From an uncultured Opitutia bacterium (GTDB taxonomy: Bacteria; Verrucomicrobiota; Verrucomicrobiia; Opitutales; Opitutaceae): DNA of 64,000 nucleotides. Where the stretch lies: the NCBI GenBank assembly GCA_903859715.1, contig CAIONS010000060.1:50724-114723 (forward strand), given 5' to 3'. The notes under the pieces are model-generated. The model made no database searches. It saw only the letters and a list, made by a program, of their open reading frames with translations, and was not told the origin of the DNA. Within the stretch, counting starts at the first letter, position 1. The number at the start of each line of letters is the position of its first letter. Position numbers and translations under genes: made by a program. This document shows, in pieces, positions 30,123-37,869 of this stretch.

Positions 30123-30606
30123 GCCCGAGCCTCACAGCATAGTCAAAGATCGCCCGCATGACGTTTATTTCGTGGGCGAGGGTCTGGGGCGCTATCTTGC
30201 TTCCGCGCACCATTAGCCAGCGTTCGCAGTGTTGCGGCTGGGCATTACGGACTGAGACCCCCTTGAAGAAGGGCGAAAGGTTAGCGATACAGGTTTCCCG
30301 GCGGGTGATCGTGCTGGCCTTGAGAGCGTGTTTGGTCGTATCCATCCATCGTTTGGCCATGTCATCGAAGGAAAGCCGGGCATCCTCGCTGATGGTCAGG
30401 TTACCTACTTGGGCGCGTAATTCAGCCAAACGCCGATCAGCCAGCTTCCGATCTTTGGTCTTGAGGGACCGGCGAAATTGCTTGTTTCCTCGCTTTAGCA
30501 AAGCGTAATAGCCGCCGGTCATTTCCAGCCGATACAGGTTCTCCGCCACCCGATGAAACACCACCTTTCGAGCAGCCTTAGCCTCTCCCAGAGCTTCGGT
30601 TTCCAT
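30076..30606 (-). pseudogene. Tyrosine integrase fragment (N-terminal half only)
   Basis: This 176-codon fragment contains an N-terminal Arm/DUF-like start (YRLEMTGGYYALLKRGNKQF) and a core-binding SAM-like domain (FDDMAKRWMDTTKHALKAST). It also keeps the helix ending HEINVMRAIFDYAVRLGLM. Homology stops there, at about 30118, and the entire catalytic domain with its R-H-R-Y residues is missing. It is not related closely to the intact integrase at 8.9-10.1 kb. It lies 92 bp before tRNA-Met, so it is probably a relic of an older element. An in-frame ATG at 30618 is also available. Confidence 0.8.
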
Positions 30607-30697
30607 GCCCAAAAGCATACGGTGACAACTGAGGGTGACAAATCGAATCGGATGGAAGCGAAAGATAGTTGTAAGTCATTGAAGTAGATTGGTTTTT

Positions 30698-30772
<75 letters not shown>

Positions 30773-30834
30773 ATTTCCTTTTGAATGTCATTGGTTGGAT
30801 AGAAGGCTCCAAGGCGTTTGGGATTTGTCTGTCG

Positions 30835-30855
30835 ACCCGTCCTTCGGGTTTATTT
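30835..30855 (+). terminator. Weak hairpin/terminator between tRNA-Met and GIY-YIG gene
   Basis: An ACCCG/CGGGT 5-bp stem with the loop TCCTT is followed by TTATTTC. It could end tRNA-Met transcription or be part of the mobile unit's left flank. Confidence 0.4.
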
Positions 30856-30881
30856 CTTCGCTGGACGCAGCGGAATCCACC

Positions 30882-31127
30882 GTGTCAGTTTATATTCTGC
30901 GTGGCTCCTCGGGTCGGCATTATATCGGGATGACGAACGACCTCGATCGCCGGCTTGCCGAACATTATGCGGGTCACACTCACACGACTCAAAGACTCGG
31001 CGGTGGCTTGGTCTTGGTCGCTACACAACTATATCCCTCGCGAAAGGAGGCCACAGGTGTAGAGCGTCAGCTCAAATCCTGGAAAAATCCGGCCAAGGCC
31101 GTGGCATTTCTGGCTTCACTTGGGTAG
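30882..31127 (+). CDS. Stand-alone GIY-YIG nuclease domain protein
   Basis: This is an 81-residue single-domain GIY-YIG (UPF0213/YhbQ-like) protein. The first strand VSVYILR and RHYIGMTNDLDRRLAEH contain the Y-IG half of the signature and the catalytic Arg in the helix. The expected Glu is in RKEATGVERQLKSW. GTG at 30882 is preferred; earlier starts (for example 30795) add sequence without homology. The stop codon TAG lies inside GGTAGAGCAG, a copy of the tRNA-Met D-arm, so the gene directly abuts a tRNA-like repeat. GIY-YIG enzymes cut DNA; the target here is unknown but the tRNA context is suggestive. Confidence 0.85.
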   Translation: MSVYILRGSSGRHYIGMTNDLDRRLAEHYAGHTHTTQRLGGGLVLVATQLYPSRKEATGVERQLKSWKNPAKAVAFLASLG

Positions 31128-31182
31128 AGCAGCCCCGACTTGTCGGGGTTGGTCGCCGGTTCAATCCCGGCCTCTGGCACCA
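31123..31182 (+). repeat. tRNA-Met-derived repeat with replaced anticodon arm
   Basis: This copy has three parts. GGTAGAGCAG is identical to tRNA-Met 30714-30723. The hairpin CCCCGACTTGTCGGGG (31133-31148) stands where the anticodon arm would be. A 34-bp block (31149-31182) is identical to tRNA 30739-30772 and includes the T-arm, 3' acceptor strand and CCA. The 5' acceptor strand and most of the D-arm are absent, so it is not a functional tRNA. Together with the intact tRNA it brackets the GIY-YIG gene as direct repeats with a 410-bp period. Confidence 0.92.
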
Positions 31183-31186
31183 TTTC

Positions 31187-31519
31187 CTAATCTGACTTGT
31201 TGGGTCGCGATTCGATTTCTGCGAGCAGGGCGCGCAGCTCGCGTTCGGGGTCTTCGTGCTGCTGCTCGACCGCCAGGCGAAGGGCTTCGGTGAAGAGTGC
31301 CTTGGATTCCGGGGTGCGGCCCAGTTGAAGCAGGGTTTTGCCCAGCAAAATCCGCGGCATCATCCAGTCTGACCGGCTCGCGATGCAAAATTCAAAATGC
31401 ACCACCGCCTCAGCGGGCCGCGCTTCGCTGACGAGGGCTTGGGCCAGGCTGAAACGAAACAGGGCATTGTCCGGCTGTTGCCTGACTAATGCCTCGAATT
31501 GCTCCGACCGCGACGCCAT
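31187..31519 (-). CDS. Small TPR-repeat protein
   Basis: This 110-residue protein is made almost entirely of tetratricopeptide-like helices. ALFRFSLAQALVSEARPAEA, MMPRILLGKTLLQLGRTPES and a third helix pair fit about three TPR units, a protein-protein interaction scaffold. It has no signal peptide. It starts 3 bp after the stop of the PP2C phosphatase gene in the same direction, so the two form an operon and may work together. The partner is unknown. Confidence 0.8.
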   Translation of the reverse strand: MASRSEQFEALVRQQPDNALFRFSLAQALVSEARPAEAVVHFEFCIASRSDWMMPRILLGKTLLQLGRTPESKALFTEALRLAVEQQHEDPERELRALLAEIESRPNKSD

Positions 31520-31522
31520 GCG

Positions 31523-32248
31523 TCACGCGACTTCGTCGATATAAATCAGCACTGCCGTCGCGTTGTCCGGCCCGCCCCGGCGCACGGCAAGGGATACGAT
31601 CTCGTGCAAAATCTCATCAGGCGAACCCTCGCGGTCGATCAGGTCGGTCAGCTCGGAATCACGCACGAGACGGGTGACGCCATCGGTGCAAAAAAGATAG
31701 CGGTCGCCGGCCTCGAGCGGATGGTCGATCAGGTCGACCAGTGGCGGAGTCGGCTGGCCGATGCAGCGGGTGAGGGCGTTGCGATTGGCCTCATGATAGT
31801 AGACGGTTTCACCCCGGGAGCGCCGCATCTTGGCTTCGTTCTCGACGGAATGATCTTCCGTGAGCAATTGGATCGCACCCTTGCGCAGCCCATAGCAGCG
31901 TGAATCACCCACATGGGCCAGGTGCAGGGCCTTATCGCGAATATAGCCAAAGGTCAGGGTTGAACCAATGCCCATGCTGGGGCTGAGTTTGGTGCCCAGC
32001 GTGTGCACGCTCAGGTTAATCTGATGCACGATGGATGTCAGATCGGGTTTCTTTCCTGAGGGCAGATCTCTTAGCGACGCAGATAATTCATCCACAACAC
32101 GTTGAGCGGCTTCCGCTCCACCTGGAAGGCCGCCTACGCCGTCGGCCACGCCAAACAAATTGGTTTCCAAATCAAGCACGTAGCGATCCTCGTTCCTCTG
32201 CCGGACCCGACCGATATCTGTGAGCGCAGACGCGCGGAGGGTGGTCAT
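31523..32248 (-). CDS. PP2C-family serine/threonine protein phosphatase
   Basis: This 241-residue Mg/Mn-dependent phosphatase is of the Stp1/PrpC type. Metal-binding motifs are RQRNEDRY, GVADGVGG, AHVGDSRCYG and CTDGVTRL, with GGPDNATAVLIYI at the C-terminus. Length and single-domain architecture match bacterial housekeeping PP2C enzymes that oppose Hanks-type kinases. No kinase gene is in the window. It is upstream of the small TPR gene and downstream of the helicase gene, all on the minus strand. Confidence 0.93.
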   Translation of the reverse strand: MTTLRASALTDIGRVRQRNEDRYVLDLETNLFGVADGVGGLPGGAEAAQRVVDELSASLRDLPSGKKPDLTSIVHQINLSVHTLGTKLSPSMGIGSTLTFGYIRDKALHLAHVGDSRCYGLRKGAIQLLTEDHSVENEAKMRRSRGETVYYHEANRNALTRCIGQPTPPLVDLIDHPLEAGDRYLFCTDGVTRLVRDSELTDLIDREGSPDEILHEIVSLAVRRGGPDNATAVLIYIDEVA

Positions 32249-32285
32249 GAAGAAGGAAAAGAGGTAAATCGTGCCCGGCGCTGGC

Positions 32286-34379
32286 TTAGGCGAAAGGTTG
32301 AAATTGGTCGTTACGTGATTCCCGTGTCAGCTTGGTAAACTGCGATTGGGGTAAACTGTCGAGGAAGAGTTGGCCATATGTTTTGGCAAGGATTCGTGAA
32401 TCGAGGATCGTGATAACCCCCCGGTCCGTGGCGGTGCGAATCAGCCGGCCCACGCCCTGGCGAAATTTGATCAGGGCATCGGGCAGGGTGAGTTCATTGA
32501 AGGGACTGCCGCCTTGGTCGCGGATCCATTCGCTCTTCGCCTCGGCGACCGGGTGGGTCGGTGGATCGAAGGGCAGGCGCGTGATAATGACCTGGGAAAG
32601 CGCCGGTCCGGGCACGTCGACCCCTGCCCAGAAACTGTCGGTGCCAAAGAGAATGCCGTTGCCGGCCTCCTGCAGACGACGCGTCAGTTCGGTCCGGGAA
32701 AAATCCAGGCCTTGCATGAAGAAGGGGCGGTTTTCGCGGGCGAAATCACCGGTCAGGATATCGGCGACCTGACGCATGTCGTGATAGCTGGTGAACAGGA
32801 CCAAGGTTCCGCCCGCGGTCCGCAGGGTACAAAAGCGGATGTAGTCGGCGAGTGATTCGATCGCGAGCCGCGCGCCCTGGGCGGTGGGCAGCGGAATATC
32901 CGCCGCGACGTAAACCCGCATATGGTGTTGGTAATCAAACGGGGAATTGACCACGACAGCCCGGGCCTCGTCGGCTCCAATGCGCTGTTGGAACGGCTCG
33001 ATCCGGCCGCCCGTCGCCAACGTCGCGCTCGTGAATACGACGGAAGTGTTGCGCTGCAATAATTCCTCGCGGACATACGGCGCTACATCGATTGGAGCGG
33101 TCCGGAGCGTGACGATATTCTGGCGACGTCCGGAACGCTCGAGCCAGTAGACAAATTTATCGTCCGCGACGGCGAGCCATTGCTTCAGGCTGGTCTGGTA
33201 GGTTTTCAGGCGTCCTCGCTGGTCGAGCAACTCATCACGGTCACGGCCTTCGTCCAGTTTGTCGGCCCGCATCCCGACGGCCTTGATCAGCGCCAACAGT
33301 GGGCCGTCGAGCCAGGGTTCGCACGCACCCTCGGCGCGGACCCGGACGATGGGCTGCTTGTCCAGCAGGCGATCCTGCAGGAAACCGAAGAACTGCTCCG
33401 CGGCCTCCAGGGCATCGACGACCAGTTGCTGCTCAACGGGCCCGCCCTGCTTTGCGAGCAGGCCGCGCTTGGTCTTGGGGTTGTAGAGATACTTGAGCAT
33501 CCGGTCCGTCCCGTAGCTGCTGAGGCGGAGGCCGAAATGCTCGGTGGCCACTTCGGGTACGGTATGCGCCTCGTCGAGCACCACGAAATCATCGAGAAAC
33601 AGCACGCCGCGCGCGCCGCCTTTTTCCACGGCGCCTCCGGCATTGATGTGCGTGAACAGCAGCGAGTGGTTCACCACGATCACGTTGGCCAGCCGGATGC
33701 GGGCGCGGGCGCGCTGATAGAAACAGCGCTCACCGTCGCAGTGCTTCCGGGAACAGGCGGACGAGTCCGCACTGACCCATTCCCAGACTTCGGAAGCCGG
33801 CGCGGGCGACAATTCGTGACGCAGACCCTCGGATGTCGTCGCTGCCCAGGTGGCGATCCGCTGCAGTTCGCTGTGCTCCGGCGTGGCGAACAGCTCTTGC
33901 TTGTCGCGCAACGCCGCGGCGAGGCGCGTGGTGCAGAGATAGTTGGATTTACCGACCAGCACGGCGCTCTTGAAGTCAGCGTACGGCTTCAATTCGGGCC
34001 GGGATTTGAGCACGCGGCGGCAGAGCGGAAGATCCTTGGTCTCGATCTGCTCCTGCAGAGCGATTGTGTGGGTCGACACGATCAATTGCCGCGATTGGTC
34101 GATCGCGTGGATGATGCCGGGCAGGAGATAGGCGAGGGATTTGCCGACCCCGGTGCCGGCTTCGAATAGCAGCGGTTCGTCGGCCTTCATCGCCGCAGCG
34201 ACCGTACGGGCCATCTGCTCCTGTTGCGGGCGATGCTCCAATTGCAGGCCCTCATGGAGCCAGCCGCCGTCGGCGAAGAGTTTCGCGGCCAGTTCGGGCG
34301 CATGACTCGGCGGGGGAGGGGGAGGAGCGGAGTCGGTATCGTCGCGAAGGCCAATCATGAAGCGGAATCCGCCACGCAA
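32286..34379 (-). CDS. dinG: DinG/XPD-family ATP-dependent helicase
   Basis: This 697-residue superfamily 2 DNA helicase has an iron-sulfur domain. Walker A is EAGTGVGKS. The Fe-S cysteines are in NYLC and in ACSRKHCDGERC, followed by VIVVNHSLLF. The DEAH box is VLDEAHTVPE. C-terminal motifs include FGTDSFWAGVDVPG and FRQGVGRLIRT. DinG enzymes unwind 5'-3' and resolve R-loops and structured DNA. The start at ATG 34379 gives a short leader before the Q-motif-like region; ATG 34359 (MIGLRDD) is an alternative. Confidence 0.92.
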   Translation of the reverse strand: MRGGFRFMIGLRDDTDSAPPPPPPSHAPELAAKLFADGGWLHEGLQLEHRPQQEQMARTVAAAMKADEPLLFEAGTGVGKSLAYLLPGIIHAIDQSRQLIVSTHTIALQEQIETKDLPLCRRVLKSRPELKPYADFKSAVLVGKSNYLCTTRLAAALRDKQELFATPEHSELQRIATWAATTSEGLRHELSPAPASEVWEWVSADSSACSRKHCDGERCFYQRARARIRLANVIVVNHSLLFTHINAGGAVEKGGARGVLFLDDFVVLDEAHTVPEVATEHFGLRLSSYGTDRMLKYLYNPKTKRGLLAKQGGPVEQQLVVDALEAAEQFFGFLQDRLLDKQPIVRVRAEGACEPWLDGPLLALIKAVGMRADKLDEGRDRDELLDQRGRLKTYQTSLKQWLAVADDKFVYWLERSGRRQNIVTLRTAPIDVAPYVREELLQRNTSVVFTSATLATGGRIEPFQQRIGADEARAVVVNSPFDYQHHMRVYVAADIPLPTAQGARLAIESLADYIRFCTLRTAGGTLVLFTSYHDMRQVADILTGDFARENRPFFMQGLDFSRTELTRRLQEAGNGILFGTDSFWAGVDVPGPALSQVIITRLPFDPPTHPVAEAKSEWIRDQGGSPFNELTLPDALIKFRQGVGRLIRTATDRGVITILDSRILAKTYGQLFLDSLPQSQFTKLTRESRNDQFQPFA

Positions 34380-34420
34380 GGGCTGGACGCGAGAGGGTGC
34401 AAATGAATTGGGCGATTTGC

Positions 34421-34945
34421 TCAGTCGATGATCAGCACCTGATCACCGGTCCGGACCTGATCGTAAAGTTCAATGATCTCCAGATTCCGCATCAGGACGC
34501 ACCCGGCGCTCATTCTCTCACCGAGCCGGTCTTCATGGTTGGTGCCGTGGATGTAAACATAGCGCGCGTAGGTATCGACCTCGCCGCCGAGATTTACTCC
34601 CGGCTCCAGGCCGCGCAGCCACAGGATGCGGGTGGTAATGAGGTTGTCATGGGTGCCGGCATCGGGGAATTCCCCGTAGTGCCGGCCGGTGGGCACGCGG
34701 GACTTGAACACCATGCCCGGCGGCTGGCCGTCGCCGATGCGTTCGGCGATCTCATGGAGGCCGCGCGGGGTGCCGAGCGAGTCCTTCACGTTCGACGGCG
34801 GACGGCGGGAAGTGGAGACGGCGTGGCTTTTTACGAGCTTGCCGTGGCTGAAAAACTGCAGGGTCTGGACCCCGAGGCGCACCACGAGAAGACGCGCTGC
34901 GGGCTTGATACCGAGGCGCGCGCAGGTTTTGGTGACCTGTTCCAT
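34421..34945 (-). CDS. L,D-transpeptidase (YkuD domain)
   Basis: This is a 174-residue YkuD-fold protein that would form 3-3 crosslinks or attach proteins to peptidoglycan. The catalytic motif is visible as YIHGTNHEDRLGERMSAGCVLMRN-type spacing: the HGTN histidine, then SAGC with the nucleophilic Cys. No signal peptide is seen with any start. I chose ATG 34945 because GGAG sits 6 nt upstream on the minus strand; ATG 34957 or 34999 would extend it. It is divergent from asd with only 13 bp between start codons. Confidence 0.85.
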   Translation of the reverse strand: MEQVTKTCARLGIKPAARLLVVRLGVQTLQFFSHGKLVKSHAVSTSRRPPSNVKDSLGTPRGLHEIAERIGDGQPPGMVFKSRVPTGRHYGEFPDAGTHDNLITTRILWLRGLEPGVNLGGEVDTYARYVYIHGTNHEDRLGERMSAGCVLMRNLEIIELYDQVRTGDQVLIID

Positions 34946-34946
34946 T

Positions 34947-34955
34947 GGAGACTCC
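34947..34955. promoter_or_regulatory. Shared palindromic Shine-Dalgarno between divergent genes
   Basis: The 9-bp sequence GGAGACTCC reads GGAG on the plus strand, 8 nt before the asd GTG at 34959. On the minus strand it reads GGAGTCTCC, 6 nt before the transpeptidase ATG at 34945. Both genes therefore take their ribosome-binding site from the same bases, and each promoter must lie inside the other gene. Confidence 0.6.
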
Positions 34956-34958
34956 ATC

Positions 34959-36005
34959 GTGAAAACATCATCCTTCACAGTCGGTATCGTCGGCGCCACA
35001 GGCGCGGTCGGTCAAGAGCTGCTGCGGCTCTTGGGCGAAAGAAATTTCCCCATGACGACGCTGAGGCTTTTCGCCTCGGCCCGTTCGGCGGGCAAGGTCG
35101 TGGAGTTTGCCGGCAAAAAAGTCACCATTGAGGAAGCGAAGCCGGGCGTCTTCACCGATATTGACGTCGCCTTCTTTGCCGCCGGTGGGCCCGTCACCCG
35201 GGCGCTGGCGCCGGATGCCGTCAATGCAGGTTGCCTCGTCATCGACAAGAGCTCCGCCCTGCGCATGGACCCGAATGTCCCGCTGGTCATTCCCGAGATC
35301 AACCCGCAGGACCTGCGCCGCCACCAGGGCATTATTGCCAACCCGAATTGCTCGACCGCTGTTACACTCATGGGCCTGTGGCCGTTGCACCAGGCCTTTG
35401 GCTTGAAGCGCTATTTTGCGTCCACCTACCAGTCGGTTTCCGGCACGGGTGCCGAGGCTGTGCGCGAACTCGAGAGCCAGATTCAGGCTCACGCCAAGGG
35501 CGCCCCCATCGTCCACAAGGTCTATCCATATCAGATCGCCTTCAACGTTCTGCCGCAGGTCGACACCTTCGGCCCCAACGGTTACACCGGCGAGGAGACC
35601 AAGATGATGCTCGAGAGCCGCAAGATCATGGGCCTCCCGAACCTCAAGGTGTCCACGACCTGCGTCCGCGTCCCGGTGGTGCGGGCGCACTCGGTTGCCG
35701 TGACGGCTGAGTTTGAGCGCCCGGTCAGCGTCGAAGCCGCGCGGGCGGCGATTGCGGCGTTCCCCGGCGCGCAGCTAGTTGATGATCCTGCGCACGGAAA
35801 GTATCCGACTCCGCTCGATTTTGCCGAGAAGGTTAAGTGTGGCGTGGGTCGCATCCGTCTCGACACGGCCCTCGACAACGGCCTCTCGTTCTGGGTCACG
35901 GGTGACAACCTCTGGAAGGGCGCGGCCCTCAACGCACTTCAGAACGCCGAGCTCATGATTCGCGAGGGTTTGCTCAAGCCGAAGAGCGCCGCGGTTATGA
36001 CATGA
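34959..36005 (+). CDS. asd: Aspartate-semialdehyde dehydrogenase
   Basis: It reduces aspartyl phosphate to aspartate semialdehyde with NADPH, the branch point to lysine/diaminopimelate, threonine and methionine. It is 348 residues long. The NADP-binding motif GIVGATGAVGQELLR is near the N-terminus. The catalytic Cys is in NPNCSTAVTLMGL, and the acyl-binding His region is near RVPVVRAHS. The GTG at 34959 is the correct start; the frame remains open upstream through the transpeptidase gene, which is coincidental. Sharing a start region with a peptidoglycan enzyme is notable because asd feeds diaminopimelate synthesis. Confidence 0.95.
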   Translation: MKTSSFTVGIVGATGAVGQELLRLLGERNFPMTTLRLFASARSAGKVVEFAGKKVTIEEAKPGVFTDIDVAFFAAGGPVTRALAPDAVNAGCLVIDKSSALRMDPNVPLVIPEINPQDLRRHQGIIANPNCSTAVTLMGLWPLHQAFGLKRYFASTYQSVSGTGAEAVRELESQIQAHAKGAPIVHKVYPYQIAFNVLPQVDTFGPNGYTGEETKMMLESRKIMGLPNLKVSTTCVRVPVVRAHSVAVTAEFERPVSVEAARAAIAAFPGAQLVDDPAHGKYPTPLDFAEKVKCGVGRIRLDTALDNGLSFWVTGDNLWKGAALNALQNAELMIREGLLKPKSAAVMT

Positions 36006-36033
36006 TGGCGTAAACCACGGCCGGAATAATTCC

Positions 36034-36062
36034 TTGTCATAACCGCCCCGTAATCGATTAGC
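36034..36062 (+). promoter_or_regulatory. Candidate promoter of tRNA-Val/ilvN
   Basis: TTGTCA (36034-36039) is followed after 17 bp by ATTAGC (36057-36062), about 15 bp before the tRNA-Val 5' end. The -10 match is weak. Confidence 0.3.
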
Positions 36063-36076
36063 TCCACCCTCGGCTC

Positions 36077-36153
36077 GGACGCCTAGCTCAGTTGGTTAGA
36101 GCATCTCGCTTACACCGAGGGGGTCGGGGGTTCGAGTCCCTCGGCGTCCACCA
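36077..36153 (+). tRNA. tRNA-Val (anticodon TAC)
   Basis: This is a complete tRNA with encoded CCA. The acceptor stem is GGACGCC/GGCGTCC. The D-arm reads GCTCAGTTGGTTAGAGC, the anticodon stem TCTCG/CGAGG encloses the loop CTTACAC (TAC), and the T-arm is CGGGG-like with TTCGAGT. It lies 71 bp after asd and only 29 bp before the start of ilvN, so tRNA processing from a common transcript is likely. Confidence 0.96.
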
Positions 36154-36182
36154 TCCAATTTCACCCAAGCAACACAGACCCC

Positions 36183-36653
36183 ATGCGACATACGATCTCC
36201 GTCATCGTTGAGAACAAGTTCGGCGTGCTGGCACGCGTTTCCGGGATGTTTTCCGGCCGCGGCTTCAACATCGACACCCTCAACGTCGCTCCGATGTACG
36301 ACGCTACGACCTCGCGCATCACCGTCGTCCTGAAGGGCGACGACGCGGCGCTCGACATGGTCATCAAGCAGCTGCGCAAATTGGTCAACGTGGTCGACGT
36401 TCTCGACTTCAAGGAAGGCCAGGCCGTGGCCCGCGAACTCGTGCTGGTCAAGGTCCGCGCCGATAACCGCACGCGCCCCGAGCTTCTCCAGATCAAGGAC
36501 ATCTTCCGGGCGAAGATCGTGCACCTCTCGCTCGAGGACATCATCATCGAGGCGACGGGTGACGACGAGAAGATCACTGCGCTGCTCGGCCTGCTCGAGC
36601 CGTTCGGCATCATCGAACTCGCCCGCACCGGCCGCCTCGCGCTGAAGCGGTGA
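36183..36653 (+). CDS. ilvN: Acetolactate synthase small (regulatory) subunit
   Basis: This is the regulatory subunit of acetohydroxyacid synthase, conferring valine feedback control in branched-chain amino acid synthesis. It has 156 residues and starts MRHTISVIVENKFGVLARVS, the ACT domain with the effector-binding GVL turn. A second ACT-like half follows from LVLVKVRAD. The catalytic subunit gene ilvB is not in the window. ilvC follows 124 bp downstream, and the tRNA for valine lies immediately upstream. Confidence 0.95.
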   Translation: MRHTISVIVENKFGVLARVSGMFSGRGFNIDTLNVAPMYDATTSRITVVLKGDDAALDMVIKQLRKLVNVVDVLDFKEGQAVARELVLVKVRADNRTRPELLQIKDIFRAKIVHLSLEDIIIEATGDDEKITALLGLLEPFGIIELARTGRLALKR

Positions 36654-36664
36654 GCGGAGCGCTC

Positions 36665-36772
36665 ACCGCGGCTTCAGGCGATAAGCTTTAAGCTCCGATC
36701 TCCTTTCCCCAAACCCTCAACTCCACTCGCTCAACAAGCCTACTGCCTAAAGCTTATAGCCTACCGCTTTTC
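36665..36772. repeat. AGGCnATAAGCTTTA inverted-repeat element, copy 1
   Basis: In the gap between ilvN and ilvC, AGGCGATAAGCTTTAAG on one side pairs with CTAAAGCTTATAGCCT on the other, about 65 bp apart. A related arrangement is found at 54333-54424 downstream of parB. It may act as an mRNA 3' structure or REP-like repeat. Confidence 0.5.
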
Positions 36773-36777
36773 CACCC

Positions 36778-37806
36778 ATGCCCGCCAAAGTCTACACCGA
36801 TAAAGACGCCGATCTCGGCGTGTTCAAAAACAAGACCCTCGCCGTTCTCGGCTACGGTTCGCAGGGCCACGCCCACGCGATCAACCTGAAGGAGAGTGGC
36901 TGCAACGTCATCATCGGCCTCTATCCCGGCTCGAAGTCGAAGGCCGTCGCCGAACAGCACGGCTTCAAGGTCTACGACACCGCCGAGGCCGTGCGCCGCG
37001 CCGATGTCATCATGGTCGGCCTGCCCGACATGAAGCAGGCCGATGTTTACGAGAAGGACATCCTCCCGAACCTCACCAAGGGTAAGACGCTCATTTTCAG
37101 CCACGGCCTCGCCGTGCACTTCGGCCTGATCAAGCCGCACAAGGACATCGATGTCATCATGGTCGCGCCCAAAGGCCCCGGCCACATGGTGCGCCGCCTC
37201 TATGCCGAGGGCAAGGGCATGCCGGCGCTCATCGCTGTCGCGCAGGACAAGTCCAAGACCGCCAAGAAGCAGGCGCTCGCCTGGGCCAAGGGCATCGGCT
37301 CGACCCGTGCCGGCGTGCTCCAGACTTCCTTCAAGGAGGAGACCGAGACCGATCTCTTCGGCGAACAGGCCGTCCTCTGCGGCGGTGCCAGTGCGCTGGT
37401 GCAGGCGGGCTTCGAGACGCTCGTCGAGGCCGGCTATCAGCCCGAGATGGCGTATTTCGAGTGCCTGCACGAACTGAAGCTCATCTGTGATCTCATGTAC
37501 GAGAGCGGCATCGCCGGCATGCGTTTCTCGATTTCCGAGACCGCCAAGTACGGTGACATTACGCGCGGTCCGCGGGTCGTGAACAAGCAGACCAAGACCG
37601 TGATGAAGAAGATCCTGAAGGAGATCCAGACCGGCCAGTTCACCCGCGAGTGGGTGCGCGAGTACAAGGGCGGGCTGAAGAATTACAACGCGCTCCTCAA
37701 GAAAGGCGAAAAGCACCAGATCGAGAAGACCGGTGCCTATCTCCGCGGCATGATGCCCTGGATGACCAAGAAGAACCTCAAGGGCGTGCAGGCTTCGTAT
37801 TCCTAA
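36778..37806 (+). CDS. ilvC: Ketol-acid reductoisomerase
   Basis: It isomerises and reduces acetolactate to dihydroxyisovalerate with NAD(P)H. It is 342 residues, class I length. GYGSQGHAHAINLKESG is the dinucleotide-binding motif with the beta2 loop. VAPKGPGHMVRR, the FKEETETDLFGEQ segment with Mg ligands, and SISETAKYGD are all conserved. An intrinsic terminator lies 24 bp after the stop. Cofactor preference cannot be read securely from the loop. Confidence 0.97.
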   Translation: MPAKVYTDKDADLGVFKNKTLAVLGYGSQGHAHAINLKESGCNVIIGLYPGSKSKAVAEQHGFKVYDTAEAVRRADVIMVGLPDMKQADVYEKDILPNLTKGKTLIFSHGLAVHFGLIKPHKDIDVIMVAPKGPGHMVRRLYAEGKGMPALIAVAQDKSKTAKKQALAWAKGIGSTRAGVLQTSFKEETETDLFGEQAVLCGGASALVQAGFETLVEAGYQPEMAYFECLHELKLICDLMYESGIAGMRFSISETAKYGDITRGPRVVNKQTKTVMKKILKEIQTGQFTREWVREYKGGLKNYNALLKKGEKHQIEKTGAYLRGMMPWMTKKNLKGVQASYS

Positions 37807-37830
37807 GAAGCCCGGTTGCCAAATTCTCCG

Positions 37831-37861
37831 GGGGCGCAGACACTGGTCTGCGCCCCTTTTT
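37831..37861 (+). terminator. Rho-independent terminator after ilvC
   Basis: An 11-bp stem GGGGCGCAGAC/GTCTGCGCCCC with the loop ACTG is followed by TTTTTA. Its T-tract ends 9 bp before the hemC start codon, so hemC expression must come from read-through or from a promoter overlapping the hairpin. Confidence 0.92.
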
Positions 37862-37869
37862 ATTTCCCC

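Noticed and set aside
34689..34958. Extended N-terminus of asd
   Set aside because: The frame is open by chance through the transpeptidase gene. Homology begins at the GTG at 34959.
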